Assembly (NCBI GenBank): GCA_003833135.1
Contig: QZLH01000348.1
Span: 1 to 64,000 of the forward strand
Source of the DNA: Oehlia diaphana
Taxonomy: Eukaryota; Glomeromycota; Glomeromycetes; Glomerales; Glomeraceae
Direction of reading: 5' to 3'
DNA length: 64,000 nt
Shown one piece after another: positions 25,586-39,400 of this stretch. Each line of letters begins with the position of its first letter. Positions within the stretch are counted from its first letter, which is position 1. The notes below the pieces were generated by a model. The model had not been told where the DNA came from. It searched no databases and worked only from the letters and a program-made list of their open reading frames with translations. The position numbers and the translations under genes are program-made.

Positions 25586-28500
25586 ATGAGCATCGGATAT
25601 ACATCGATATCTTCCCTTGATGAATTGGAGGATAGTCACAAGATAGTATTGAAATATACGCGTCGGCTTGAAAAGGCTACAAAAAATATTCATGGCCGTA
25701 TAAATTCAAACGAACTATTTGTTACGAGCGAACAAAGGATTTATATGAACGAAATCGCTAGAGTTGACCCTAATTTGCTTGATGATATAGTTAACCAACT
25801 CATAAAAAACAATAGGCTTAATGAAACAACTTCAAAGAACATTATACAATTACGCGAAATTTTTATGGAAGAGCTGGTCAAGGCTTATGCCAACTTATCA
25901 TTTAGTGATGAGGATGAAGAATGGGAATGTTCGCTTAGTCAAATAAGTAAAAATCTTCCATCTTCACCTTTAGCATCGATATCAAAATCTCCAATTGAAA
26001 ATCCTTGGATTACAAAAAATCACTTATCTACTAAAATGCCAGAAGAATATGAAAATTATGTCGAAGGAAAAGCTTTTTTGGATAAATTTGAGATTATTCG
26101 AATTTTAAAACCATTCGGACCGATTGAACCAACAAATAATCTTTGGAACAATATTAGAATTAACTGTGGTGTAAAGACTCATGAAGTTTTGCGTGAAGCT
26201 TGCAGAGATTACTTTTCAACTCTCTCAAATGTGAACGCTTTTGTTGAGGTGACAAAGCTAATAAACCGTAATCTCGTCAATGTATGGTCTTTAAGTTCAA
26301 AGGAATTTCCAAAAATTGGTTCCGGAGTCCACATTTTATATTCGGGAAATGTAATGCTTAAAGAAAATAAGTTGATCTTAACATTAAATCCTCCCAAGTT
26401 AGGTACTTCCAAAAGATATTATAGAATGTTATCATCCGAAAGATTTTTACATTTAAAGGTTAAGGATATCAATAACTTGGATGATAATCAAAAGCTAAGA
26501 TTGAAAAAATTTCTGTTATTTCCTCTATCGTTGGCGGGAAGAATATATGAATTTTTATACGCTAAATCTGATAAGCTATATTTTTTTGCAACAAGTGGGT
26601 TAGACATTCCTGATCATATTTCAATTTGGCAAGCGATTAATTATAATTTACCAATAGAGATCAACAAAAATATGACAGCTACGAAGTTTTTCTCTCGTAT
26701 ATCATTAGGATTTTCTAATTCCACACCTTCGATCATCTTTGAACAAAAAGAAATTCGATATGTTAAAGATATTACAATCAATGGTAGTTGTTACACTGAT
26801 GGATGTTCTGCAATATCTCCAGCTGCTATGAAAGAAGTAGGTGAAATTTTGGGATGTCATGAAACTCCTTCCGCAATCCAAGGCAGAATTGGGGGTGCAA
26901 AAGGCGTTTGGTATATTGACCCACACAAAGACCTGAGTGGCAATAAGTGGATTGAAATACGTGAATCTCAAATAAAGTATAAACATAATTTTGATAGTAA
27001 TTTTGTTCACTTACGAACTTTAGAAGTTTTACACGTCGCATGTTCACCAACATCTCCTGGTGCCCTAAATAGTCAGTTCATTAGGGTTTTAGCTGATGGT
27101 GGAGTATGTGTTAGCGCCTTTTTAACAAAAATGAAAAATTATATTGAAAAGACCAAATCTGAGGTTGTTGGATGTGATGATCCCCGCGCTTTAATAGCTT
27201 GGATGACAAAAAATACTAATGTCATGAGAAAAAGATTGGAGCGTTTGCACGATCGTTTCAAGGACGAATCAGATGATGAAAATAATGAAATAGATTCATC
27301 AATGGATTTAGGATCTGAGATATATGCCATGTCGGGATTTCCAAATAGTCCATCTGAAAAATGTATTCAGATGTTACAGGCAGGATTCACACCTTCAACA
27401 TGTCCTTATCTGGCAAAAAATTTAAAAATTGTACTTTCTTCAACATTAAAATCGCTTTTTACTAAGTATCGAATAAATATTCCTTCGTCTCGCTTTTTAA
27501 TTTGTATTGCCGATCCGACAAAAACTTTAAACACGGGAGAAGTTTTTATTCAATTAAATAGCGGAGCAGGACGTGATGAAAGTACTGGATTGCCATTTGG
27601 AATTATTGAAGGTGAAGTGATCTTGGCTAGGAATCCATGCAATTTACCTTCCGATATCGTTAAAGTCAAAGCGGTCAAAAATGCGAATTTGTGCGATTAT
27701 CATAATGTTGTTGTATTCCCTGTAAATGTTGATTTGAAAGACAATGTTCCATTAGCAACTCATTTAAGTGGAGGTGATTATGATGGTGATAAGGTAAATC
27801 TTTTTTTTCCTGTAGAATTTTTTCCCCCATTCTCACATATTATATTTTATAGATTTTTTGCTGTTGGGATTCGGAAATTGTCAAAGATTACAAAAACTCT
27901 CCACTTTTACCACTCGATTCAAGAGTCAAAAATGCGTTTGAAGAAAATAAAGAAAGTATAGATTACTTGTTATCTTCTTCAGATTCCAGCCAAATTGGAT
28001 CTAAGTTACAAGAAATTATTTTGGATAATTACTTTAAAGACCTAGAAACACCACGCGGTCTTTATGATTATTGGCATAAACTTCAATCCTCAGAATTTGG
28101 GATTTCCGATAAAGAGTCAGTTTATCTTGCTCAAATGTGTGCACAACTTATCGATGCTACTAAGCAAGGACTTACTATCAGATTAAGCGTTCAACAAAGA
28201 GATAGTGAGATATTCGGAAAACTTCCAGTTCCTTATTGGATGGGAAAAGATCACAATAGTTTTAAGGATCGATGTAACATTAAAAAGAAAGAAGGCACCA
28301 ATAGAGGTAACTTTGGAGTTAAAAGTATGATGGATATATTATGTTTCTCGATTGAAAAAGAGATGAATCAAGTGAATAGCAAAGATTTTTCAGTAACGGA
28401 AATGAAAAGAGGACCAGATCCACATATTTATAAATTCTGGTATAATGAACTGACTCGTGCTCAACAAATGGAAGAAAGTTTATATGTGGAAGATTTGAAC

Positions 28501-28971
28501 CTTATTTCAACGCATGCTTTACAAATAGCCCAAAATTACAATAAAAAATATGCTCAAACATTCTGTGATCGGGATAGAAAAGAAACTGAACAACGACCAA
28601 GTCAATATAAGTTGAATGAAGAACTTAAAGGCGTTGATTACGAATGCTTAACAAAATTTTTAAACTCGCCGCCAATTGAAAAATATAAAAGTAGTATTTT
28701 AAGATCGTTGAAAGACCGAAAATCAACTATTCGTGAAGATCCACTTTCAATTTTCGAGTTACAATTGAAAGCTGCTTCGCTCTATCTCTCTTCGTTTAGT
28801 AAAAAACCGGATGGACAAGTTTGTTGGGTAATTGCATTTCGTATTTTATGCAATATTAAATCACAAATGTTAGAGAGTGAACGAAATTTTTCTGTCGGGG
28901 GTCCAAGATCGATAATTGATGATGTTTGGCAAGCATTAATGATAGATAAAACATTCTTAAAATATATATAG
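25586..28971 (+). CDS. RNA-dependent RNA polymerase (RNA silencing type)
   Basis: Cellular RdRP of the RNA-silencing family (QDE-1/Rdp1/RDR). It copies single-stranded RNA into double-stranded RNA that Dicer turns into small RNAs. Exons: 25586-27793 and 27853-28971, giving 1108 residues. The catalytic DYDGD loop is at 731-735 in HLSGGDYDGDK. Upstream blocks SCYTDGCSAISP, AIQGRIGGAKGVW, QIKYK and GRDESTGLPFGIIEGEV are typical of the family core. The single intron falls directly after the codon following DYDGD. A C-terminal helical region follows (TPRGLYDYWHK, GIMDIL-like segments). I see no stop or lesion, so it looks functional. It lies 262 bp upstream of MMTAG2 on the same strand. Confidence 0.95.
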
Positions 28972-29232
28972 TCAAAATAAATTTGAATACGTTGACTGAT
29001 GAGTCCTTGTATAAACTTGAATTTATTTGTCCAATCACTCTACTTTTTTTTCTTGCGGGTATTTTTAATGTGTATAAAATTTTTGTTGATTGTTGCCACG
29101 CATGTGATTCGCGGCGTATAATAAATGTTCTTTGGCGTATCACATGAGATTTTTAGTAAAATAAATAAAAGTGGGTTTTGATTTTCTCTTTCAAGTAAAC
29201 GTATTAACACGGCTCATTTAAGTTTTTGAAGA

Positions 29233-30721
29233 ATGTATCATCCCCCACGTGGCGGCGTTCGAGGCGGAAGGGTAGGTGAAGAAATTGCTGTTAGTTTATT
29301 TACTATAACGGTAACAAAATTATTCATTCCATATAAAATTAGGATCAGTTCAATTGTACGTAATAACAATATTGTTTATAATATTTTTATTTCAAATAAG
29401 CTTGTCCTAACAAATTTTTTCGTTAATAACTTATAGGGGAGTAAGTCTTATTCGAGAAATTTAGATAGTAAATATGTATAAAATTGTAATAATTTTAATT
29501 AAAATAAATATTAGTGATGTGAAGACCGATAAACATAGAGAGAATTATCTTGGACATTCGTTACATGCACCAGTTGGAAGATGGCAACAAGGCAAGGATC
29601 TTACATGGTATGCTAAAGAAGGGAATAAAGATGATTCACGTATGGAAGAAATCAAGGCAATTAAAGAAGCTGAGGCTGATGTTATGGCCGAATTATTGTA
29701 AGTTTTACAGTGAATCATTTGGAATAAAAAATTTTGAATAATTTTTCTTATTCAAATATTGTTAATCTTTAAAATAATGAATATATACAAAGAGGAGGCG
29801 GTAAAAGAAGAGTAGTTACAGGGAATGTTACTCAACAGGAACTCACTAATGTTTTGAAAAGACAGCAAGAAGATGAGGAAGGTGATGATCTTAAGGAAAC
29901 TATTCAAGAAGTAACTAAAGGATTTAAGAGGTGAAATTGAGTCGTTAGTATATTCTTAAATATTTAAAATATTAATCCTGTTATATTCATTTCAAAGTTC
30001 GGGAAGATTATCAATTAGTGAGATGGTTCCAGACGATACAAGATTAGTTCCAGAAGATAAAGGTATTTCAACTACAAGTTGGAATAGTAACAATATGGCG
30101 GAGAGTATGCAAGTGTCAACGACTCAATTAGAAGATAGGAAGAAATCAAAGAAAATAAACAAAGAAAAAAAAAAAAGGAAAAGTAAGAAGGATAAACACC
30201 ATGGTAGCAAGAAAAAGCACAGTAAACGATCAAAGCGTGATTTGAGTGTATCTCCTTCAAAATATGATGATGCAAGCAATGAATCAATTCGCGGACGAAG
30301 TCGTTATCATAAAATAGATGATGATCATACAGGTAACCGAGATCATAGTGGAGAACTTGGACCATACTCGTATTCAATTTCACCAAAACGCGATATGAGA
30401 CGATATCTTTCTCGATCTAACTCCCCGAAGAGAGATATACGGTACCGTTCATATTCCAAATCACCAAAGAGAGATGCGTTACAGTATCGATCTCGTTCTA
30501 AATCTCCAAGAAGAGATTCGTGGCATAGATCTCCGGTAATACGGCATCGTTCCCGTTCTCCAAGTATAAGATATGCTCGTTCACGATCTCGTAGTCGTCA
30601 TTCTCCATATTATCATAGTGATGATGATAAACGTAAATATAATGAGTTTAAAAGGTATAGTTATGGCAAAGGGAATGATAGAAGAGACCGTAATTATACC
30701 AGAAGATCAAAAAACTATTAA
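29233..30721 (+). CDS. MMTAG2: MMTAG2-family (C1orf35-like) nuclear protein
   Basis: Homologue of multiple myeloma tumor-associated protein 2, a small nuclear protein of poorly known function. Exons: 29233-29271, 29343-29355, 29437-29440, 29515-29697, 29793-29930, 29998-30721; 366 residues. The conserved N-terminus reads RGGVRGG.DQFNWDDVKTDK, then [16 protein letters not shown] and DLTWYAKEG. Recovering DQFNWDDVKTDK needs a 13-nt exon and then a 4-nt exon (GGGA), both with good splice sites. The C-terminus is Lys-rich, then Arg/Ser-rich with SPKRD repeats, as in splicing-related proteins. The link to splicing is inference from the RS-like tail. Confidence 0.9.
29437..29440 (+). other. 4-nt microexon of MMTAG2
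   Basis: GGGA lies between acceptor TTATAG and the consensus donor GTAAGT. Its inclusion completes Trp (T+GG) and Asp (GA+T) in the conserved FNWDDVKTDK motif. Skipping it gives a frameshift. Confidence 0.8.
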
Positions 30722-33283
30722 AAATAGCAACAAAAAGGAAGATATACAGAATTATAAAATTATATATTTTATAATAACTATTAAAATAATTACATCTTAT
30801 TAAATATAATGTATAATTCCTTTTATTATCTACAAAAATCTTCTTTACGTTATTTAACCTATTATATTACATAGCAATAGTATGTATGAAAAAGAGAAAT
30901 CTTGTTAAATTAGAAAAGTTAAATTGAATTTTAGGTGAAAGGTGAGCGATCATTTATCTTTTACTTGAAGAATGCAAAAAGGAATTTGGATATCATGAAA
31001 TAATATAAGCGTAATATCACTTTATGTTTATAGTAAATAGGTTTATCATCATTTATAAAAAATCAAAAGTTTGAATTAAAAGAAAGAAAAATAGATTCAA
31101 AAGAATGCAAAGACTTACAAAATTATTTCCAAAGCATGTTTTTATTCAAGTATTTAATTACACTTTATTAATTATTTTCGATTTCACCATTTTGTTCTTT
31201 TTTCCAATTTTTTATTAATATGGCATTAATTAACAATAAAGGACCAAAATTAATTACCGGATCAAAAATTGAGTAACAAAGTACCTCACCAAGAGAAGAA
31301 TCATTCGACAAGAATACTTATGAGCCGATAAACCAGTATCGGGAGTATTATAATCAATATTTGCAAAGGAAATACAAATATCTTTCTTTATGAAATAATA
31401 AAGACGATTTTATAGTGACGAAATAGACGAACAATATGATACAACAATATTATCGACATACAACAAAAAGAAATTTTTTTGTAGTTCCATCGTGCTTTGG
31501 AGATCACAAGACCAAGATCAATAGAAACACTTGATTTACTGCAATCATAAGCAGGATGTGATAGAACTTATTTTGTTGTATCTCGTCAACCAAGGATTTA
31601 GATCAAATAAATCGAAAGAAAATGATTAAAATATCAGTACCAATCATTCGTTATATAATTAATTACAATTCACCTTTCGTTGATAAATTAAGCAGGAAGA
31701 TTCAGTATATCTTCTCACGACTCTTGGTTTCGGAAATTTTATTAGCGTTACTCTTAAATTAAACGTCAAAAAATTTTTGTTGATTAATAGAATATCATGA
31801 ATTAAGAACAATAAATATGAAAAAACTTTAATGAAAGAATAATACCTGGTAACTAATGACCTTCCTATATCAGCATTTAACGGAAATAATAATGAATACT
31901 TTATTGATAACAAATTGAATATAAGTTTTTCGACACAATTAATTTACAATATCGATTCTACTTATTTATCGATTAAACATAAATTTAAAATTAAAATTAG
32001 ATTATGATAATATTGTAACTACGAAATTTTCCCCTACCTATCTAAAATTAATATTCCGAACACTTTCGATCTTGCGGCTCAAAAAAACGTAATTTATACA
32101 ACTTCTAAATACGGATGATTCTTTTAATTTTTATTCCTTTTATTTACAACTTTAAATTAATTTTCTAACAATTCATTTTTACTTTACTTATAATTTGATG
32201 TTTTGTACGGATTTTGTCCATTAAAAAAGTTTGTCCCAGAATATTCTGCTTATATCGTTTCGGATTTGGAAAATGATCGACTCAATCCGTTTAAATTGTG
32301 GGTGCAATATGAACTTCCATAAGTATTCAAATCAAATTACAATATAGTAAAATTCTTATTCATTCCGCACATATTACAACAAAATAAATTGGTATTTTTA
32401 TTAACTAAAAGCCAAAATTAGAATATAAAATAAAACGAGATCATGTCGAATCGGTTCCCCATGATTTCATTAAATGAAAATTTTCTACCATTAGCTTGGA
32501 CGTAATTATGCACATGTATCAATGATCCAGTATAATATTTTTTGCTGTAATGCCATAATTTTTTTTTTTACGGCTACAGCATTTCAAATAATTTTGACAT
32601 ATACCGTAACGCTAACGCCATAATTGGGAAATTTGAAATAGAAAAGAAAAATGTGCAATGAGTTCCCCCCTCTTACTGTAGTTTCTTGATCCACATTCAA
32701 CCAGAACAAATTGCAGATAAGTTTTCTATTATTGTCAATTGATCTCAGCTTTCTTCATGATTTTCTAAGATGCCGTTAAATATGTTATTAGAGCATTAAA
32801 GATGTTGTTAGTTTAAGTCCTTCCCTCATCAAATGTGGATCTTTTGATTCTAATTTCTACTCATGTTGCTTTCAGTGTCTCTGATCTTTCGCTAATAATC
32901 CTTTCGTGGCTTTTAATCAACAAACTCTTAATTTTCTCGGATCTTTCTCGGTTGTAAGTATTTAAATTATTAAATATTTTAATTTCATTTAAGATCAAAT
33001 GTTCTTGAAATGTTTAATTGTTTGTATGTACATATTTCTTAAAAAATGAGAAAGAAAATTAAATTTCTTTTTTTTTAAAAAAAAAGTATTAAAAGATAAA
33101 TTTCAAATTTACTATAAGTCCATTACTGCTAAATCATTACTGATATAAGAAGTTGAAAACCAAACCAAAATTGTTCAAGGGGTGCCATATTTGTCATTTC
33201 CTTTTTTTTTTGTTTTTTTTTTTTTTGTTTTTTTCTGGTTTTTTTTTGTTTTTTTTAATAAGAAATGCGGAATCCCTCGTTGC
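30722..33283. other. Gene-poor intergenic region
   Basis: About 2.6 kb without a supportable gene. A 42-codon open stretch on + around 32200-32325 (includes FVPEYSAYIVSDLEND) reads more like protein than its surroundings and could be a relic, but I recognise nothing. A T9A9 tract is at 33068-33085 and T-rich tracts lie at 33200-33260. Confidence 0.4.
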
Positions 33284-35942
33284 TTAATCTATTTCCATTG
33301 CGCAGTCTGGACAACAATCTGATAAATCTGTATCGGTAGATTCACCAAATACTTCTTCGTCGAGTCTAAATACAGGGTGGTTTAACGACCATTCTAATTT
33401 GATCATTGTTTCTGCATCAGGAACAAAAGCGCGTTTTGTTTTGGGCTCAATTAGTGCGTCGTCAATAACTTCTACGGTTTTTCCCTTTCGATTTTTATTA
33501 ACCACAGGGGCCCATGGAGTCCTTACCATATCGTTGTTGACAATTGGAGTATTACTGCCTTTCTTCTCATTATTCTGTTCATCATACGGTTCCTCGTTCT
33601 GTTCTTCATTCTGCTTCCCACTCCGCTCCTCATTCCGCTCCTTATTCCGCTCCTCATTCTTCTCCTCATCCTTCTCCGCATCCTTCTCCTCATTCTTCTC
33701 CTCATTCTTCTCCTCATTCTTCTCCTCATTCTGCTCCCCATTCCGCTCCTCATTCTGCTCCTTGACGACAGCAACCGGTGCGACTTTTTTATTTTCTTTA
33801 GGTTCTTTATCATTGGATTTTTGGACAATGGTATATACCAAATTACCATTTCTATGTTGTTCGAACATTGGCTCTTCGTGTTTATTATTTTCATTGTCTA
33901 TTTCCCCTTCATCAAAATATTTATTATCTGTATGAACAACATCTGAGCTTTCACTTGATAAAATATTAGAAATTGCCATTTTTGATAATTCCGAGCGCTG
34001 TTCAACGTTTTCTGCTTCTCTAGAGACCTCTTCAGTCAATATCGATGAAAGATTCATCTTTGAATTTGAATTGTCCTCACAGCGGGACTCTGTTGATCTC
34101 TCGCTTTGTTCACTCTTGCTTGGGAGTCTATCATCGTAGTCCGACATATCTTCACTAGCAAGGGTATCTGCAACAGTAACATCTCCAAGTAAACCCTTAC
34201 TCTCTACATTTTCTTTAATATCTACTTCGTCTAGTAGACCCTTAACATCATTATCTTTCTTCACTGCATTTTGCATGCTAGTGGGGTTCATATCATTTTC
34301 GATCGCAACAAAATTTTTGTTTTCATTGCTCGTTATGGGATTCATGATTTCTTTAATGAAATTTTTGCTTTCTACGGCTTCTTGCACCATGGTTGGACTT
34401 TCAGGATCTTTGATAGTGCCATTAACATAATCCAAAGAAGTATTCACCACGACTTTTTTATCATCGATAACGGGAACGATAGCGAGATCAGTGGGATTCT
34501 TAATAATTTCAAGGTAACCTGTTGTATTTCTCACTTCTTTATGTACAGATTGTTTAGCTTGAGAACGGGTTCTCACCAGAAGAATCTCTGCATCATTGTG
34601 GTCTTTTTCTATTTTTTTTAAGCGGATTTCTCTATCACGTTCTACTTTATGTAAGATATTTTCTCTAAGTCTCTTTCTTTCCTACATTATAAGTATTATT
34701 AATATATTCCAAACAATATTTCATCATTTACTAAAAGATACTCACATTTTCCAAGGGTTCGAGATATGGCAATACAGTAGTAACGAGTTTATTATATAAA
34801 ATTCGTTCTCGATCCGACCTGTTCGGATCAATGCCCTGGTAGTCGAAAATGAACTTTTTTAATTCTTCGACCGTGCTAGAGACAGTCTCCCATTTTGCAC
34901 GCCCTGAGATCATTGACTCCCGGTAAATTCTGACTCCAACTATAAAAAAATATAAGCATACCAAGTTAACTAACACACTGTGTTGTTAGTCCACGAAAAT
35001 AATACTTACTCCCAATATAATAATATCGGGATCCGCTTGTGTCTTCACCTAGGACTTCAACTTCCAAAGGCCTTACATCGTCATCATTTATTATCTCATT
35101 ATGCTCTTTTCTGATCCTCTTTATTTCGGGTGACTCCGCAAGTTGCCAGCTCACGAGGACTTGCATTATCATGACCTATTAAAAAATTGGTATCATCATT
35201 ATTATATCATGAAAAAGATAAATTAACGATAATAACTGAATAGGGAATTCATATTTTCTTCTCCGAATCAGCCAAATTACCTTGTCTCGATTACTCATAC
35301 CATAGTAATCGTAGTTTACTCGCTCTATTGGATTGTGATCGGTAAAGAAATCATTGCCCCTCTCTCGCCAATCATTTAACAATTTAGCGAGCCTTCTAAT
35401 CCATCTACATAATAAAAAAAAAATGCAGTTTTAAATAGAAAATTAACAAAACGTATAGTAAAGTTTTATACATACGAGGTCCTTGTTTTTTTCACCTCAA
35501 GATTATGTATAAATGCTTTGTGTAATGACTCTATGAGAGTATTAGGACCCTCTTTGCAACAAATCGCTTCGTCTAAATCCTATTATATATAAACATAAAA
35601 AATACAAAAACGTTACAACATAAATAAAAGTAAATAAATAAACTACATACATTCTTCACCGATTTTAGCAACTTTATTTATAAGAAACTTCAGAAATTTT
35701 TGACCTCATAATATTTTATGAAAATTAAAGCTGACAATATATACCTCTGGCCAGAATGAGATGTTGTTGATGGCGCTCCTGAACTTGACGCAAAAAGCGA
35801 TCACAAAAGCTGTTTCCGGCATGTCCTTTGGATCCATATCCATTGCTGGAGAGTAGTAGGAGGTAGCAGAACCCACGGTAGGATTCGTTGGAGAAGCTTG
35901 TGAACATGGGGAAATAGAACGTTCTATTTTAGCTGCGCCCAT
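33284..35942 (-). CDS. CECR2-like chromatin-remodelling accessory protein
   Basis: Exons: 35745-35942, 35476-35579, 35281-35404, 35010-35175, 34746-34939, 33284-34681; 727 residues. The N-terminal 300 residues resemble CECR2/RSF1-type partners of ISWI remodellers. An ETAFVIAFCVKFRSAIN helix (DDT-like) is followed by HKAFIHNLEV and LNDWRERGNDFFT. The block VRPLEVEVLGEDTSGSRYYY..GVRIYRE matches the CECR2 region DVRLLRLEPLGED..YWYFYGTRMYKE. An ELKKFIFDYQ/RERILYNKL helical part and a basic coiled coil come next. I find no bromodomain. The last 430 residues are acidic and disordered, with a Glu-Lys-Asn repeat (33585-33770), ending in CCPDCA. It probably binds chromatin through an ISWI complex; that is inference. 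Confidence 0.72.
33585..33770 (-). repeat. Coding EEKN-type tandem repeat
   Basis: A 12-nt period on the minus strand encodes repeated Glu-Glu-Lys-Asn with Arg, Asp, Ser and Gln variants in the CECR2-like protein. The same repeat leaves long open frames on the other strand (Ser/Phe-rich), which are shadows. Confidence 0.8.
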
Positions 35943-36446
35943 TTTGCCTTAAGAACTTATTACGCGTTCTATATGGCGTCTGCGATATTACAGTAAAGAG
36001 TTTAAAATAGGCTTCAGCTTGAATGGTTTTCTGTTATCAGTCAAAATTATATAAAAATGATAATAGGAGAAGAACGAAGAAAACACGAAGAAAATGAAAT
36101 CTTGAAGAATAAGCATAAACACGATCTTATCAGTTATCATGTTGATTCGTTATTGAACAATTTAATTGGCTAAGCTAAATTTAATACAAGATATTTTTTT
36201 TATTATACTACAGTTTGTGTTTATGTTACACATACATGCGAGAGCGTGTGAAGATAAGAATTAAAATTAAAAACTGAGAAAATGTATTATTGATCATCGT
36301 GATCTAAAATTTCGGAATCTAAAATTTAGTTTAAATTCTAAAAAATAATTTTTATAAATAAACATATTAAACGCAAGGTTATCTATATATATATATAAAT
36401 AATACCACATATACAAATATTATACACTCTACAAAATATAAAAAGA
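35943..36446. other. Intergenic region, NPC1 3' to CECR2-like 5'
   Basis: AT-rich 504 bp that should contain the promoter of the CECR2-like gene and the 3' end of NPC1. No further feature seen. Confidence 0.4.
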
Positions 36447-39400
36447 TCATAATTCTTCAGCATCGCTCTCGCCACTTTCAATACCGCCGTCATCAACTAA
36501 CATCCTATTATCAGCGCTTCTGATAGGCCGACCACCAAACATTTCTTCATCTTCGAATACATCATAATCAAAATCTTCGCCACTTCCTACACCTTCTCCG
36601 CCAATTAAACTTAAAATAATAGGTAATAACAATAAACCATGAAATGCACCTGATATTACCATTGACACATACATTCTAAAATAATATACTTCGAATATTT
36701 TACTTCTTGTAAACGCTAATACTAGAATTCCCCAAAACTTTGTCAGTGTGATTCCTGATAACACAGAACTTCCCACATCAACTATTGATCTGTACGCTCG
36801 CTCTTCTCTATCAACTCCTTCACCTCCTACAATAAATGCTCTTGCTATGTGCACACAAAATTCCACTCCGATACCAACACATATTACCAAATTCACCAAA
36901 CTAATTGCATTTAATGATACACTCCACAACGCCATTATTCCTAATACATTGGTAATAATCATTATAACATGACATACTACAATAAAACCCGTCCACGCAC
37001 TTCCAAGTAGTAATGTAGTAACAAGCCATATTGAAACAAATGCCAAAAAGAATATTTCTGCCGCTAAACTTATAATATATTCATATTGTTCGAAAAATAT
37101 ATAAAATACTGAATATGGGAACACTTGTATTGAAGGATTTTCTTCATTTATTAATTCGCTTATTCTATGTGCTGAATGATAGGCTGCAATATAATCATTT
37201 TGACTTTTTAATGGAGTATGAAATGTACGAAAATGACTTGTTTTAACTGTGATATCTTCTAAATCGCGTACAATCGCATCTCCATAAGCGGCTTTTCCGG
37301 CTAAAGGACAACTTTCATCCGGAGATGATTTTAACCATAATCCCAAATATTTTAAAAATTCTTCTCCTTGTGGCATTCCTGACATTGTAATATTCCATTG
37401 TGGTTCTCGATCTTTAAAACAAATCTCACAATCATTATCATCATCATATTCATCGCACAATTCTTTTTGATCTGTTCCTTTCTTAAATCTACAACACATT
37501 TCCAATGACGGATTTAACCAATGAAAAAAATCATCAATCCATACGGATGTTGGCTCAGCAATATATGAAACATTGGAACGTTTGCGTTCTTGTTCCAATA
37601 TGTTTGCCAATGATAATTGGTTACACGTGCTAAATCTTCCACATAATGATTTTTGGCCATCTACTTTTGTTACATTAAAATCTTTAGTAACAAAGTAAAC
37701 TGGAGGTCCAATGCGGAAATATGCATCCAAATCATTAAAATAATCAACTAAATATGAATCGAACGGTAAAGCAATCCTTTGGTCTATAAATAAAAAAAAA
37801 AAAATCAAACCATTCTTTTAAAAAAATTTATTATTTATCAAATTAAAATAAAATTACTTACCTAAACCTAGTTCTACTTGAGGAACAAAACTCAAAGATG
37901 TCATAAACACGCCAACAAAGCAAATAATGATAACGATACGAACTTTCTTATTTAATACAAAAGGTGCATAATATTTTCGCATACATTTTTGTAATAACCC
38001 TTCTTTATCAATGCGTTCAGGGGCCCCTTCAATTCTATAGCAAGGAAAACAATCAATTCTATCTTCTTCCTGTCGTTTAGCGTCCAAAGACAAGAATGCT
38101 ACGAACGCAGTTACTTGCAAAGAAAAGTCTACCCAAACAGCCAATGAAGCATAAAGAGCAAAATTTCTTACTGCTGGCATAGTAACAATTCCACCTAAAC
38201 CGAATGCAATTGTTTCACTTAATGCACTCAACAAAATACTTGGTCCCATACGTCCTAATGTTTTAGCAATACGTTCTTCAACTGACTCTTCACCAAATGA
38301 TTTCAGCGTAAGCCTTTCAAATTCATGATTCAATATGAAAATATTATCAACTCCTACTGCGAGGACAAGGAAAGGAATTACTTCAGCTATAATTAAAGTA
38401 ATTTTAATTCCAAGTAAAGAGAAAATTCCAACTGATGTTGAAACTGATGCCAATACTATAATAATTCCACTGATTCCAAGCATAAATTTTGAGTCAATAA
38501 TCGTTCGCGGGAACGATGTAGCGTTTCCTAAAGCCAGGGATGCATAAAAAAACATGACCAAATACGATAAAATGATAGTATAAATATCGGTATTTGTTGA
38601 TTTATTTAATTCAGCTTCAAGCGAACTCTAAAAGAAGAAAATTTTGTTAATGTTATGTTAATAAAAATGCAAACATGACGAATTAATTATCCGACCTCTG
38701 TTGAGAAAGTTATTCGAAGTTGTGACACGTCGATTTTATCATTTTCTCCGCCAATTAATTTATCCAAATATTCTCTTAATGATTTTTCCCATTCTCTAGC
38801 TGCATCGATTTCACTCTGATTCAATGAATTCCTCAAAACATAAGTAAGGACTAAAGCCTTTGCATTTATATAGTCTTCCTTTTCAAACCCACCAAGAATC
38901 ATATCTGGCTTTAATGGTTGTTGAAAATCCGGTAAACAGTAAGTTGGTGCAAATGTGCATGACTTAAATTCCTCTTCCCAAGTTTCTTTTGAAAATCTAT
39001 CCAAATCCGATTGCCAATACCCTGTTACAGATTGAACTATGCACGAATCTCCATTAGGACGAAAACATAAATCTTGCAATGTATGATTATCAGGGGAAGA
39101 TTTCAATTCACGAATTTCGCGTTCAATAATAAATAATTTTTTTATAGTATCATAATTTATAATACTTAAGCCAGAGTTAATGTTACTTATAAAAATTTGT
39201 TGGGTTCTATAAAATGGACCAAAATTTTGATCAAAGAATTCTTTCTGCATTGCAGAATCTGAGTTTGGCGCAACCCAGAGTCTTACAGGGTCTCTTTCCA
39301 CCTCAAATTGTGAGCAACCCAATGTCGCAAGAAATACTATTAACGCGGCGACACCTATCGTTTGCCAAGGATATTTAGCACATATATATCCTTGTTGATA

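Noticed and set aside
33399..33935. 178-codon + strand frame rich in Ser and Phe
   Set aside because: It is the antisense of the EEKN repeat in the CECR2-like gene and has no other support.
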